Source: Eledone cirrhosa
Lineage: Eukaryota > Mollusca > Cephalopoda > Octopoda > Eledonidae
NCBI GenBank assembly: GCA_964016885.1
Contig: OZ024740.1
Location: 1,029,504-1,093,503 of the forward strand
Reading direction: 5' to 3'
DNA: 64,000 bases
Within the stretch, counting starts at the first letter, position 1. Each line of letters starts with the position of its first letter. Below are positions 21,926 to 34,364 of the stretch, piece by piece. Under the pieces are notes generated by a model. That model had not been told where the DNA came from, made no database searches, and saw nothing but the letters and a program-made list of their open reading frames with translations. Made by a program: the position numbers and the translations under genes.

Positions 21926-22020
21926 ATTGACAAAATATAATACACAGAAATTGAACGAAGACTGTGTTACACTGTCTTATGTAATCAGTAACGTAATCCA
22001 TGATACATTAAAAAAGACGA

Positions 22021-22293
22021 TATCTAATATATATTTGTGAAATGGGCGGTGGTTGAAATTCAGATGTGCACGGTTAAATGGTAGTAGACGTGGTCGGACT
22101 GACATGAAAATTTACACACCTATGTAAAAGTGCCAAGGAAGCAAATGGACGAGGTTTCAAATCTCTAACTTGAAAGATGTGGTCCCTGGGGCCCCAAAAC
22201 TATCGCGTTCCGTGAGTTATTTCCCCCTGTTCTAATACTTTTGTCTTACAGTAAATAAAGGATTATGAGTTCATGCAATTGACTTATGTTTCG

Positions 22294-22341
<48 letters not shown>

Positions 22342-22640
22342 GAAAACGCTTTAATATAAAAAAATATCAACTGTAATGTATGTATGCATGTATTTATGTG
22401 TTTATATTATGGTCAGGTCACCAGTTGGTGCTACTGGTAACATGTATCCCAGTACAACCTGTCTCATGGTCGGGTCGTTGGCGACTAAACTGGCAACCCC
22501 ACCAAGGTTTCTTGGTGAGGAGGGTGACTTTGGACATCCTGCAGGACTAAAAACAAAACCTGTCAAAGGGCAAGGGAGCTCTTAAGACTCAATAGCCATC
22601 CAAAATCACCGGGAGAGATGACCCCTTAGCCTTTGTCAAG
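22021..22640. other. Repeat-derived gene-free region with (AT)n
   Basis: Sequence at 22027-22090 recurs at 24557-24620. (AT)n lies at about 22298-22337. No coding signal is seen up to the LINE-like tail that follows. Confidence 0.5.
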
Positions 22641-23100
22641 GCAGAATTCTAGGAGAAGGAAAACTCTGATATAACACCTGCAACCCTGATGGTATCCAAT
22701 GATGTTGACTTGTTCTTCTTTTTGGTAAATATCATCTTGGTTAAGAGAGTGGGACTGGCTTTGTGCAGTGCCTTTGCTCACTATAAAAGCTTCACAGCAC
22801 AGGCATTGCTTTATATCTGGAGATCTCTCTGCACTTGTCATCACATGGTACCATGGGCCCTGCACTATGTGTCAATAATGGTCACAAGTGTAGTCTTTGT
22901 ACCAGAGTTTTCAAGTCGCTAGCTGGACTAAAAAGTCACATTCGTTCAGCGCATCGGTAGGGATTCTCCTACATGGATATAAAGTAGTGGCCGTACTCGA
23001 AAACGAGTTGGCAGCCACCATGTGTTTATATGAGCGGGGATATGCAAATAAATCTTACTTTGTGGACAGCTGTCCCTTAACATAATATTCATGCTAGAAC
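22640..23100 (+). pseudogene. LINE 3' relic with C2H2-like terminal motif (tentative)
   Basis: The + strand near 22870-22955 reads in one frame CSLCTRVFKSLAGLKSHIRS followed by AH, a single C2H2-like finger resembling the C-terminal finger of RTE-like endonuclease-reverse transcriptases. The downstream GTACTCGAAAACGAGTTGGC resembles the 3' UTR of such elements. No RT motif is preserved, so this is an inference. Confidence 0.4.
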
Positions 23101-23540
23101 AGCATATATTTGAAAGTTTTCAGGGAGTTGAATTAGTGATTTTGGATCGGCAGCTTTAGCTTTGAAAAAATGAAATGTGCAGTGTAAACATTTTTTATTA
23201 TTCCTCCGGGGATGAATTTTCTCTGCCTTTTTCCATCTCTTTCTTTCTCTCTGGAAGAAATCGGCCGTAGTAAGACCTAAAAAAAATGGTTAGATACACC
23301 ATGACGCACCGTGCATCACGGTGGAGTTGAAAAGCAGACTCAGAACATGGCGTTGTGTGGGGCTGGCTCGCAGCCCAATGTTCCAGAGGGAGCAAAAGAA
23401 GAAGAAGAAGAAGAAGTGAGCTGGAGTCCTATCAAATATGTAGGTTGTATCTTAAATTGAAGGTTTAGTAGAAACAATTCATGTATAGTTTTGTACTTTT
23501 TCTTTTTGTCATTCATATATAAACAAATCTACTATATAAA
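23100..23540. other. Gene-free region
   Basis: No recognised gene. A CACCGTGCATCACGGTG palindrome lies near 23309-23325 and (AAG)n at about 23397-23417. Confidence 0.4.
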
Positions 23541-25152
<1,612 letters not shown>

Positions 25153-26340
25153 ATCGTGGGGCGTTGGACGGACGGACCGGTTAAATTGCTCGGGGTCTGG
25201 TTCGGACCGGACCTCCAGATGGAGAAAAACTGGTACGAGGTGACGAACAGGGTAGCCTCCCTCACCCAGAAATGGGCCGAGAGGAAGCTGTCCCTGAAAG
25301 GCCGGGCGGAGGTGGCGAATGCGTACATCGCATCCGTTATCTGCTACCGCCTTACCGTCGTCCCTTGCTCCAGCCGAACTCTCACCAAAATGGAGCGCCT
25401 CCTCTTCCTCTTTTTGTGGAAGGGACGCGCTCCCATGGTCAGACGATCCATCTGCTGCCAACACCCGTTGCGTGGAGGACCGGGCATGCCATGGCTGATG
25501 ATGCGCAAACATGCGCTGAGGCTGTGACATCTCTGGTGCTTCCTTGATGATGAACAGGTGTGGTCGCCGTTCGCCAGGCACGTTTTCCCATAGCTCGTCT
25601 CCTTGACGGAGCTGCAGTCCTGGGTCAGAAAAAGATCGAGGGATAGCGCTTGGAAACTGGAATGTCTCCAGGCGCTCACTGCCCTCTGCCAGCTGGGCAC
25701 CAGTATCGGTTGAACATCCACCTCGGCGTTCTATAGAGGACTAGTGGAGGGGAACAGCGACGACATTCTCGGAGAGATCCTGGGCGTCGAAGAAGATCAG
25801 CTGTTTGCTCTCTTCCGGAGAACTTTCAGCCCGGGGCCTATGGATAACTTCCAAAAATCCCTGGCCTGGCAGTGCTACCGGGGAGCGCTGCCGGTTCGAG
25901 ATAAGCTCTACAGGCACGGAAGTGTCGTCAGCCGAGCCTGTCCGAGATGCGCACAGAGCGACGAAACCGTCGTGCACGCACTCTTTCAGTGCCCGAGCAT
26001 TGCTGACTTGTGGAGCTATGTCGGACAGTTGCTGTCGCGTGTGGGACTGATCCGGTTGTCGACTGAGTCCATTGTGCAGATGGTCTCGCCGTCTTCCTTC
26101 GAGGAGGAAGGGCAGGCGGTTTTCATCTGTCTGGTGGCCATGGCGAAAGAGATTGTGTGGTGGACAAGGTTAAAAGGGTTAAAGACAGACACTTTCCTCT
26201 TTGGCGAATCCCTAATTAACTTTTTCAAGAAAATTAGGGTGGAGAGGCAAGTGCTGCCTTCTAGCAAGTTTGTTGAAAGGTGGGTGAATGTAGCGAGAAT
26301 GGCCCGAGTGAACGGGACCACTCTGAATATACGTCTGTAG
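25153..26340 (+). pseudogene. L1/Tx1-like ORF2 C-terminus (copy 1)
   Basis: Segments GPVKLLGVWFGPDLQ, RKLSLKGRAEVANAYIASV and LLFLFLWKGRAPMVRRSICC are followed by several stops at 25528-25740. An open 198-codon frame follows at 25744-26340. It contains the zinc-knuckle-like CPRCAQSDETVVHALFQC and ends NGTTLNIRL. Codon CAG at 25872-25874 corresponds to the amber stop in copy 3. Not functional. Confidence 0.85.
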
Positions 26341-26638
26341 TTTGAGAGATGGAAGAATTGAGAGAGGGCCCTTGCCCTGGTGGTCAGGGTGGCCGTAGTC
26401 TTTTGTGTGGTTTTCGCCACGAGTAACCCTCGGAGGTTTCCCCCCTATTGTGGAATTTTTCATTGTTTCAATTTTCATTTTTATTGTTTATATATATATA
26501 TGTTTCTATGTCCTTTTTTTTTCTTTTCTTATATAAATAATAAAAAATATTTACACGCACAAAACCCACATCGTACCGTCCTGTGCCGTCTGTAATGTTT
26601 TTCTTGATGTCAGCCCTTGTGGCCAATAAAGAAATCAT
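25153..26638 (+). mobile_element. L1/Tx1-like LINE copy 1, 5'-truncated
   Basis: It starts directly after (AC)n inside the post-RT domain of ORF2, and runs to a 3' UTR (AATAAAGAAATCATCATT) and an (ATT)n tail at 26639. By eye about 85% identical to copies 2 and 3, hence an older or different subfamily member. Confidence 0.85.
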
Positions 26639-26668
26639 CATTATTATTATTATTATTATTATTATTAC
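26639..26668. repeat. (ATT)n joint between Tx1-like copy 1 and Dong-like copy 1
   Basis: Ten ATT units. Tail of the upstream LINE on the + strand and tail of the downstream LINE read on the - strand. Confidence 0.9.
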
Positions 26669-26743
26669 TCTTTGAGTCTCAGTCATTGATGTTAGTTAAC
26701 TGGAAAGTTTGTTGAAATGAATATCAAGCCACTACCTGCAGCC

Positions 26744-27544
26744 TCAGATATTCAGGACGTATCGGAGCGTTCTTGATGTTCCCAGCAAGCATGCCTTTTG
26801 AAGCGTTCCAAAAAGCGTGAAGGGGCCAATTTTCTTTAACCATCCCTGGAAACTTTTTGAGATAGTCCCTAGTGCGCCTATGACAATCGGGATCACATTG
26901 ACTTCATGGCAGTTCCAAATCCTTTTTACCTCCCACTTTAAGTCCTGGTATCGGTTAATTTTCTCCCTCTCCTTCTCTTGCACTCTCGTGTCGAATGGGC
27001 AGGCCACATCCGCAATCAGGCACGATCTGTTTTCTTTGTCCACAACCACCAGGTCAGGTCTATTGTGTTCCAGTTTCTTGTCCGTCTGTATCCTAAAATC
27101 CCACAGCACCTTCACCTGATCGTTTTCTATCACCGACTCTGGCTTATGCTCATACCACTTCTCAGAATGTGGTAAATTGTTTACTTTGCATAGGTGCCAG
27201 TGGATCACCCTGCCCATCACATCATGTCTCCAGCCCTTATAGTGAGTCTGGGCTAGGTGTTTACACTCGGATACAATGTGAGCCACAGTCTCCTCTCTCT
27301 CTCCACAGATCCTGCACAGTGGGCTAGCCTCCTCCTTGTAAATATGGTGTTTCAACCACTTCGTTTTGAGGGCCTGCTCCTGCGCAGCCATTAACATTCC
27401 TTCTGTAGCCTTTTTAAGGTCTCCTCTTTTCAACCAGTTCCATGTCTGTGGATCTCTAAATTCAGTTTTCTCAAAGAAGGTACTATGAAGGGATTTTTCC
27501 TGAAGGCTGCTCTTTCTCCTTGATGTTATTTCCTCCTTGGACAT
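26744..27544 (-). pseudogene. RLE-type LINE C-terminus: zinc knuckle and restriction-like endonuclease
   Basis: 266 open codons. A Cys/His knuckle lies at CRICGEREETVAHIVSEC (about residues 76-93, CX2C...HX4C). The restriction-like endonuclease core follows: RPDLVVVDKENRSCLIADVA (PD...D) and KINRYQDLKWEVKRIW. Function in the intact family: target-site cleavage by the element's own PD-(D/E)XK nuclease. The frame is separated from the upstream RT frame by an indel at about 27545-27555 where copy 2 differs. The full-length element here encodes both parts in one polypeptide (inference). Confidence 0.85.
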
Positions 27545-27552
27545 ACCGTGGC

Positions 27553-28461
27553 CTATTTCCCCTCCTTCAGTACAGTTCTGAGAATTGGCTCCTTACTATC
27601 AGTCACGTATTTGTGTAGGTTGTTTTTCTCCATCTGAACACAGTCCTCTATGCTGATAAGACCTCTTCCACCTTCAGATCTCCTTAAGTAGAGTCTATCG
27701 ACATCACTCCTCTCGTGCAACATGTTGTAAATAGTCAATAGCTTCCTAGTCTTCCTATCCATTTCTTTTTGTTCAGCAACATTCCATCTCAGAATTCCCG
27801 CACTGTACCTAATAATAGACACAGCTCGGGCATTTATTGCACTTATGGCATTCCTACTGTTCAGATGTGACTTTAATACGCTCCTTACTCTCCGAATGTA
27901 TTCAGTTCTTATCAATTCTTTCATTTTTTTGTTCTTGATGTCATCAGCCTCCAAAACACCCAAATACTTGTATCCTTTATCAGAGTCAATTTCCTTTATC
28001 ATCTCACCTGTTGGTACCTGGATTCCGTTACTTCTGCTCAACTTACCCCTCTTCATCACAATGACTCCACACTTACTAATACCAATTTGCATACATATAT
28101 CATTGCTGAAAATACGGACAGTGTCAACAAGCACATCCAAATCCTTCTCACTCTTCCCGAAGAGCTTAAGATCGTCCATGAAGAGGAGGTGATTGATGGT
28201 AAGCCCTCCCTTTCCCAACCTGTATCCTGCTCTCATTTTTCGCAGTACACTGGTCAGGGGCATCAGGGCAAGGACAAACAACAGAGGGGACAGACTATCT
28301 CCCTGGAAGATACCCCTCTTGATCTTCACGCTTCCCAAGGATGCTCCAGTTGATGTTAACTCTGTTTCCCAGGAATTCATACTTTTGCCCAACAACTGTC
28401 TGATGTTATCTGCCACCTTGAAGATCTCCAGGCTTTTGGTGATCCAAGAATGAGGCACCAT
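27553..28461 (-). pseudogene. RLE-type LINE reverse transcriptase (partial)
   Basis: 302 codons. Motif B region is IKRGIFQGDSLSPLLFVLAL, and catalytic FMDDLKLFGKSEKDL has both aspartates present. Downstream come GYKYLGVLEADDIKNKKM and RSEGGRGLISIEDCVQ. The N-terminal part, including motif A, is lost to 5' truncation at 28480. Not functional on its own. Confidence 0.85.
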
Positions 28462-28480
28462 GTCAAATGCCTTTTTGTAG

Positions 28481-28530
<50 letters not shown>
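28481..28530. repeat. (ATT)n joint
   Basis: About 50 bp between the truncated Dong-like LINE and a SINE B fragment. Confidence 0.95.
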
Positions 28531-28531
<1 letters not shown>

Positions 28532-28662
28532 GTTACGTCCCTTTACGATCTGAGTTCAAATCCCGCCGAGGTTGACTTTGCCTTTCATCCTTACGGGGTC
28601 GATAAAATAAAGTACCAGTAATGCACTGGGTAATTGCTGGCCTTGTGCCTAAAGTAGAAACA

Positions 28663-28663
<1 letters not shown>
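28531..28663 (+). mobile_element. SINE family B, 5'-truncated, between (ATT)n tracts
   Basis: Starts just upstream of the B-box (GAGTTCAAATCCCGCCGAGG near 28552) and ends AAAGTAGAAACAATTATT into (ATT)n. Confidence 0.88.

Positions 28664-28722
<59 letters not shown>
28664..28722. repeat. (ATT)n joint
   Basis: About 58 bp; tail of the SINE and left border of Tx1-like copy 2. Confidence 0.95.
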
Positions 28723-28939
28723 GGCGACCTACGTAGTAAATCGTATTATTGTGAGCTCCGCAAATGTTTGTTATTTTCAGTTGTTTAAAATTGCCATTTA
28801 TGGAAAAATTTTATTGTTAACTGTATATAAGTGCACATACATTGTTTTCTGAAAAGGACACTCAAAAAGATTGGGCCCTTGAGCCCAAAATTTAAACTTT
28901 TATAATTATCAAACAAAAAAAGAATTTCTTTGAAAAATC

Positions 28940-30871
28940 ATGGCCGATTCACAGCTGAACCCTGATAGCCTTCCTCACAAACTAACACCTCACACCGACA
29001 CCACCATTGTAAATATTATTACGTTTGCCAACATTAAAAATATAAGCAGTAGCAATATTTTAAATTTGTCTAAGGCAGACATTCATTTCCCGCCATTACC
29101 AATGACTGCAGGTGTTGAAGCCGCCACCCCCACCCCCACCACTGCAACAACAGAAACAAAAGAAAAAAATAAATTATCTCGTGATATCGAAACGAATTCA
29201 ACCAAAATGAACTCTTCCACACCGAACACCACTGACGCCACCACCACCATAGTTGAAACTAAAATTAACAATAACAAAAATAACGATAACAACAACAGCA
29301 ACAATGAGAATAAGAAAACCCTGTCTTTTGCCAGAGTAGCGAAAAATTGCGAAGCATTCCAAGTAACTCAGGAGGAATTAGAAGCCAAAAAATGGTAAAG
29401 AAAGATGGGTACAGGGTCAGCCTCCCCTCCCCCTTCCCCCACACACACCTAATAAAATGGAGCATCGGCGCCTATGCACCGTGTCTTATCGGACGATTAA
29501 CATAAAATCGCGCCGAGTGGAACGGGCATCCGAGTCCCAAATCCAAAAAGCTTTGGGACATGTGTGGGCAAAAAAAACCCACATCAGACGTGGGCAGAAA
29601 TATGGAACCGTGGACGTGTTCTTTGAAACACCACAGGAGGCCAGAGAACACTCCATGGCCCAATTAAGAAGTGACGACTTCACACTCGTCCCAAGCTATT
29701 GTGGCCAGAGACTCGTGGATATCAGGGTGACCCACGTTCCACCGGCTATCGAAATTCCCTGGCTAATGGCTGCCGTCCTCGCCGGCATCGAGGCCAACAC
29801 CAAGATAATCGAAATAGCGAAAGAAAAGCAGGAGAACTGGTCCTGATCTGGGATGGAGCTCCTGATCCAAGCGGACCAAAAAAGCATTGAGGAGATCCCA
29901 GAGGTAATAGACCTCACTGACGACAGCCATCTCACCGTAATCGTCGAGGGCAGAAGGCCTAGGTGTGTCGTTTGTGGTGAAGGAACCCACCTAAGGGCTT
30001 TCTGCCCTCAGGCTAAAAAGTTGAGGCCACCTCTCTTACCCACCCCAGTGACTCAACCATCAACACCACCAGCAGCAGAAATGGCAGCAACAACTGTAGC
30101 AGCAACAATAGAAGCAACTGTAACAGCAACAACCCTAGCAACAGTAGCAAAACCAACACCACAACCACCCAACGCGCCAGAACTAGCACCAGCGCCTACA
30201 CCATCCACCACGCCACAACCAAAACCAACGCCTGTTGAGGATTTTCCAATCCCCGACCTATCGCAACTGGAGACAGATTGTGACGACGAGGAGTGGGAAA
30301 CGGTATCAGAAAAAAAGAAAAAAAGAAAAAGAAAGCAAAAAGAAAAAATCCCCTTCCTTCCCCCTCCAAAAACAAAATACAGAGGGAAACAAATAAACTA
30401 TCAAACAAAAAAGTTAGGACAGCTATGCCACCATCCACACCAGCATCACCAACCCTATCACCACAAACACCAACACCATCACCATCATTAACCCCAACAC
30501 CACAAAAGTCACCAAAAAGCGAAACAGAAACAAATCCACAACAAACGCAAACAAAACAAAACAACCAAAACGATACACACTACACAGCAATAAATTTGAA
30601 CAACAACCAATTACTACACTACATCCAACACAACACCAGCATCACAGAAAAAGAGTACACAACAACCCAAAAGTTCACACCACCTTCACACATACAAATC
30701 ACTCGCTTCACACAGAAAACGTACACGACACTAAAACAAAAATTCCCCAAAGACATCGGAGACTTCCGACAAGCACTCTCCAGGAGGATTTATAAGGACA
30801 TCCTTCCGGAGGAGGCCACAAGCAGTGAAAAGGATGGAGAAACCATCCTTCATCTACGAGAAGTAAGGTAA
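28940..30871 (+). pseudogene. L1/Tx1-like ORF1 (copy 2), frameshifted
   Basis: ORF1 of these LINEs is an RNA-binding nucleoprotein. The pieces are 28940-29398 (MADSQLNPDSL..., Thr/Asn-rich, ending near LSFARVAKNCEAF), 29457-29846 (RTINIKSRRVERASESQIQK, VPSYCGQRLVDIRVTHVPP), 29853-30491 and 30293-30871. The third piece contains a zinc knuckle CVVCGEGTHLRAFC (CX2CX4HX4C) and a Pro/Thr/Ala-rich stretch. The last ends HLREVR then TAA. Compared with copy 3, sequence is missing near 29399-29457 and there are at least two frameshifts. The frame ends 35 bp before the ORF2 ATG. Confidence 0.8.
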
Positions 30872-30905
30872 GTGATCTTTCCCATCTTTTCCACTCCATT
30901 TCAAC

Positions 30906-33783
30906 ATGACCTCACTCAGAATAGGCAGCATAAATGCGCGTGGCTTGGGGTCGTCATGGAAGCAGGGCCACCTGCTCAACGACCTCAGGTCACTGAACAT
31001 AGATGTAGTGGCCATCAGCGAGACCAGAATCTCCGAAGCACGGGCCTTCGCACCGATCTTCGGCGGTTACGATGTGTACGCATCTCCCAGCCGTCCTGGA
31101 TCGGGGGGAGGAGTTGCTGTGCTTTTTCGGAGAGGTTTGGATCTCGCCATACGGGCTATCTTCCTGGACCCAGAGGGTAAGTTGGTGGTGCTGGGCGTGA
31201 CCAGCGGAGACGGGCAAGCTTTCAGGCTAGTGGCCGTCTATGCCCCGACAGGAGCAGGGCGGCCTGATTTCTTCCGGCGTCTGGAGACCTTTCTTGGAAC
31301 GTCCCGCTCTTTAGTGTTAGTGGGCGACTGGAACGGGATCTTAGATGCACGCTGGGACTGTGTGGGATTAGCGGATAGGGGAGGAGGGTGCAAGAGCCTC
31401 ACCAACCTGCTCAGGCGTGTTGAACTGTCTGACAGGTACCGATTGGATTTCCCGAATGTGCCAATGTGGACTTGGAAAAAGCGCATAGGGTCATCCAGAT
31501 CATTTCTAGATAGAGTATTTTGTAGGGAAATAGATAGGTCTAGCATAGGCTGTCCACAATTCAAGATAGTCAGCTACACGGACCACACATTCGTGATCTG
31601 TGTGCTTAACTTAGATAGGCTTCATAGACGAGGACCCGGCTACTGGAAGCTAAACGCGTCCTTACCAGCGCGCAAGGCCTACAGAGACCGGATTAGCGAA
31701 CTAGTTAAGCGGGCGTTGACGGGGGCCATCGTCAACAACAAGTGGTGGTTTGCTCTGAAAAGAACGATTAGAATAGAGTCCATTAGGTTTAGTAAGGCTT
31801 TAGTAATAGAGAAAAATAGAGCAGAGGGAGAACTAGTTAGAAAATTAGACGAGGCGCTTAGCAAAGGCATCGCGACAGACGTACTTGCGGCGAAATTGGC
31901 CCTTGACCAATTCTTCAATGCAAAGCACGAAGGCTGCGTTGTCAGAGCTAGGGTGCGTGCTCTCAGACACGAGGGTACGAAAGCCGTTCAATGGGCCCGA
32001 GTGACGGAGGCGCGTCGTGGCAACAAAGCCACGATCCGGTCTTTGGTGGACCACGACGGGCGCATGCTACTCGATCCCGGGAAAATGTGTGAAGCCTTTC
32101 AGCGACACTTCGCACAGTTGTTCGGGGGCAGCGGCGGGCCGGATCGAGGGATGGACTTTAGTGTCTACCTCGACGGACTGCCGCGGCTCTCGGCCACTGA
32201 GTCGGAGTTTTGCGAAAAGCCGATTACAGCCGCTGAAGTACGGGAGGCAATGACTGGCTGCACAAGGGGTAAATCGCCTGGTTTGGATGGTCTGCCCTAT
32301 GAACTTTACGAACAGATGCCAGACTTGTTCGGAGGACTCTTGGCGGACGTCTACTGCAACTGGCAACAGAACGGGAGAATTCCCAGCTCTGTGAGCCGAG
32401 GAGCTGTGGCGCTGCTGAGAAAGGATCCGAACAAGGGGGATAACATAGATAATTTTAGGCCCATAACTCTGCTAAACACAGAGTTCAAGATTTTGGCCAA
32501 GGTACTAGCAAAGAGGTTGACGCTTGTCGTTGGTGGTCTGGTGGGAGAGGCGCAGACATGCGCGATTCCCGACAGATCCATCCACGACAACCTCCACCTC
32601 ATGCGATACATCGTAGAGAGGGTAGCTAGGGAACCTGGCACGGGTGGGTCCTTGATCAATTTAGATCAGTCGAAAGCTTTCGATAGGGTCGACCATCGTT
32701 ACCTAGCGGCAGTCCTGAGGGCGGCTGGCTTTGGGCCCTTCTTCAGAGGCTGGATCGTTGCCATGCGACATCTGCTGTGGTGAGAGTGAACGGTCACCTT
32801 TCAGAACCGTTCAACATCATGCGCTCGGTCCGCCAAGGATGTCCCCTCTCGTCCCTCTTGTACGTATTGACTCTTGAGCCATTACTGCACAAACTGGAGA
32901 CGTTGAGGGGGGTCCCGCGCGAACTAGGATGCGGAAGATACGTGTCAGCATATGCGGGCGATGTCACCGTAGTGGTGTCGAACGCCAAACACATCGAGGC
33001 GATCGGCACTACACTAAGAGAATACGGAGCGGTGACAGGAGCAATGATCAACCAGGAAAAGTCAGTGGCCTGCAGCTCGGCACCTGGAGAGGCAGGTCCA
33101 TGCCGTCCAACAGCGTCGTCGGGCGCTGGACGGACGGACCGGTTAAATTGCTAGGGGTCTGGTTCGGTCCGGACCTCCAGACGGACAAAAACTGGGAGGA
33201 GGTGACGAGCAGGGTGGCTTCTCTCACCCAGAAATGGGCGGAGAGGAAGCTATCCCTGAAAGGTCGAGCGGAGGTGGCTAACGCGTCTGTCATCTGCTAC
33301 CGCCTGACCGTCGAACCTTGTCCTAAGCCCCGCCTGACTGCGCTGGAACGTTTGCTCTTTCGCTTTTTGTGGAAGAGACGCGCTCCGATGGTCAGGCGGT
33401 CCATCTGCTGTCAACGCCCGCTACGTGGAAGGCTGGGTATGCCGTGGCTGATGATGCGCAGACACGCGCTCAGGCTACGACATCTCCACCTCTCCCTCGA
33501 CGGTGATCAGGTGTGGTCGCCGTTTGCTAGACGCGTCTTTCCCCAGCTCGTCTCCTTGACGGAGCTGCAGTCCTGGGTCAAGCGAAGACCGAGAGGGAGC
33601 GCTTGGAGACTGGAATGTCTTCAGGCGCTCACAGCCCTCGACCAATCGGGCAATGTGATCGGTGGAAACTCCACCTTGGCGTTCTATAGAGGATTAGTGG
33701 AGGGGAAGAGCGACGACGTACTTGGAGAAACTCTAGGCGTCGACGAAAATCAACTAGCCAATCTCTTTGGAAGAACTTTCTGA
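30906..33783 (+). pseudogene. L1/Tx1-like ORF2 (copy 2): endonuclease and RT, broken
   Basis: Open for 625 codons from MTSLRIGSINARG (AP-endonuclease start; SETRIS, VYAPTGAG, GDWNGILD and YTDH follow). It continues into the RT: NFRPITLLNTEFKILAKV and INLDQSKAFDRVDHRYL (motif A). A 7-bp loss near 32768 shifts the frame. RT continues at 32777 (MRSVRQGCPLSSLLYVL), then YAGD at 32951-32962 in place of the usual YADD. A one-base loss near 33068 shifts the frame again, to 32929-33783. A 9-bp in-frame loss lies near 33286. The zinc-knuckle C-terminus is deleted. Dead. Confidence 0.88.
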
Positions 33784-34050
33784 GTATGCGTCTGTAAATT
33801 AAAGGTGGAAAACTGGGAGAGGGCACTTGCCCTGGGGGGTCAGGGTCACTGTGGCCTTTTAATGGGCTTTCTCCACAAATGTCCCTCGGAAGTCTCCCCC
33901 CTATTGGGGAATTTTTCATTGTTATTTTTTTGTTACATCCTCTGTTTTTGTTTTTTTACACGCAGAAATGCCCATTTGTACCGTCCTGTATTGTCCTGTA
34001 CTGTCCTTAATGTCTACTTTATGTAAACCCTTGTGGTTAATAAAGAAAGC

Positions 34051-34068
34051 ATTATTATTATTATTATT
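34051..34068. repeat. (ATT)n joint between Tx1-like copies 2 and 3
   Basis: Six units; the 5' end of copy 3 (GAATGCCATGG) follows at once. Confidence 0.85.
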
Positions 34069-34364
34069 GAATGCCATGGTTGACGGAGGCTCGGCTCTGT
34101 AAGGTATAGTAATTTTTAACCGTTAAAACAATTGTAAATTGTTTAAAACTTGAACCAAATTGTTGATAAAGACACCCTCCTCCTCGTGAGAGGGGTCTTT
34201 CTGTCCGTTATTTGGCCCTTCGGGGTTAAATAACCAGTTATTGGGGTTTTGTACCCAAAATTTCATTTTAAACAAAAAAACATGGCTACGAAAAGAAATT
34301 TCATACGTCACTCCCACTCATTCCGTCTTCTGCTTCCTCAATCATCACTACAGCAGAGAGAAGA

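Larger units (their letters stand above)
15000..22020 (-). repeat. Segmental duplication block B (zinc-finger unit)
   Basis: Same landmarks as blocks A, C and D, read on the minus strand: 5' flank (about 22020-19820), ZNF ORF (19818-19063), 3' flank (19060-18650), SINE relics (about 15930-15600), and the stretch ending near 15000. Later insertions are an RTE LINE (16073-17925), a Helitron-like element (17932-18640) and SINEs (20940-21512, 21741-21925). Confidence 0.85.
26669..28480 (-). mobile_element. R4/Dong-like (RLE-type) LINE copy 1, 5'-truncated
   Basis: Minus-strand element with its 3' end at 26669 (tail TAATAA on its sense strand) and 5' truncation at 28480, directly bordered by (ATT)n on both sides. 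By eye about 97% identical to copy 2 at 40131-41810. Restriction-like-endonuclease LINEs are known for site specificity, and Dong inserts into TAA repeats. Confidence 0.85.
28723..34068 (+). mobile_element. L1/Tx1-like LINE copy 2, near full length
   Basis: Order: 5' UTR (28723-28939), ORF1 in pieces (28940-30871), ORF2 (30906-33783, broken), 3' UTR and an (ATT)n tail at 34051-34068. It has (ATT)n at both ends. Compared with copy 3, the ORF2 and 3' UTR are nearly identical while 5' UTR and ORF1 are clearly diverged. A deletion at 33781 removes about 520 bp of the ORF2 C-terminus. Confidence 0.88.

Noticed and set aside
22376..22585. 69-codon + frame MYVCMYLCVYIMVRSP
   Set aside because: Begins in simple repeat and shows no family; more likely part of a LINE-derived region.
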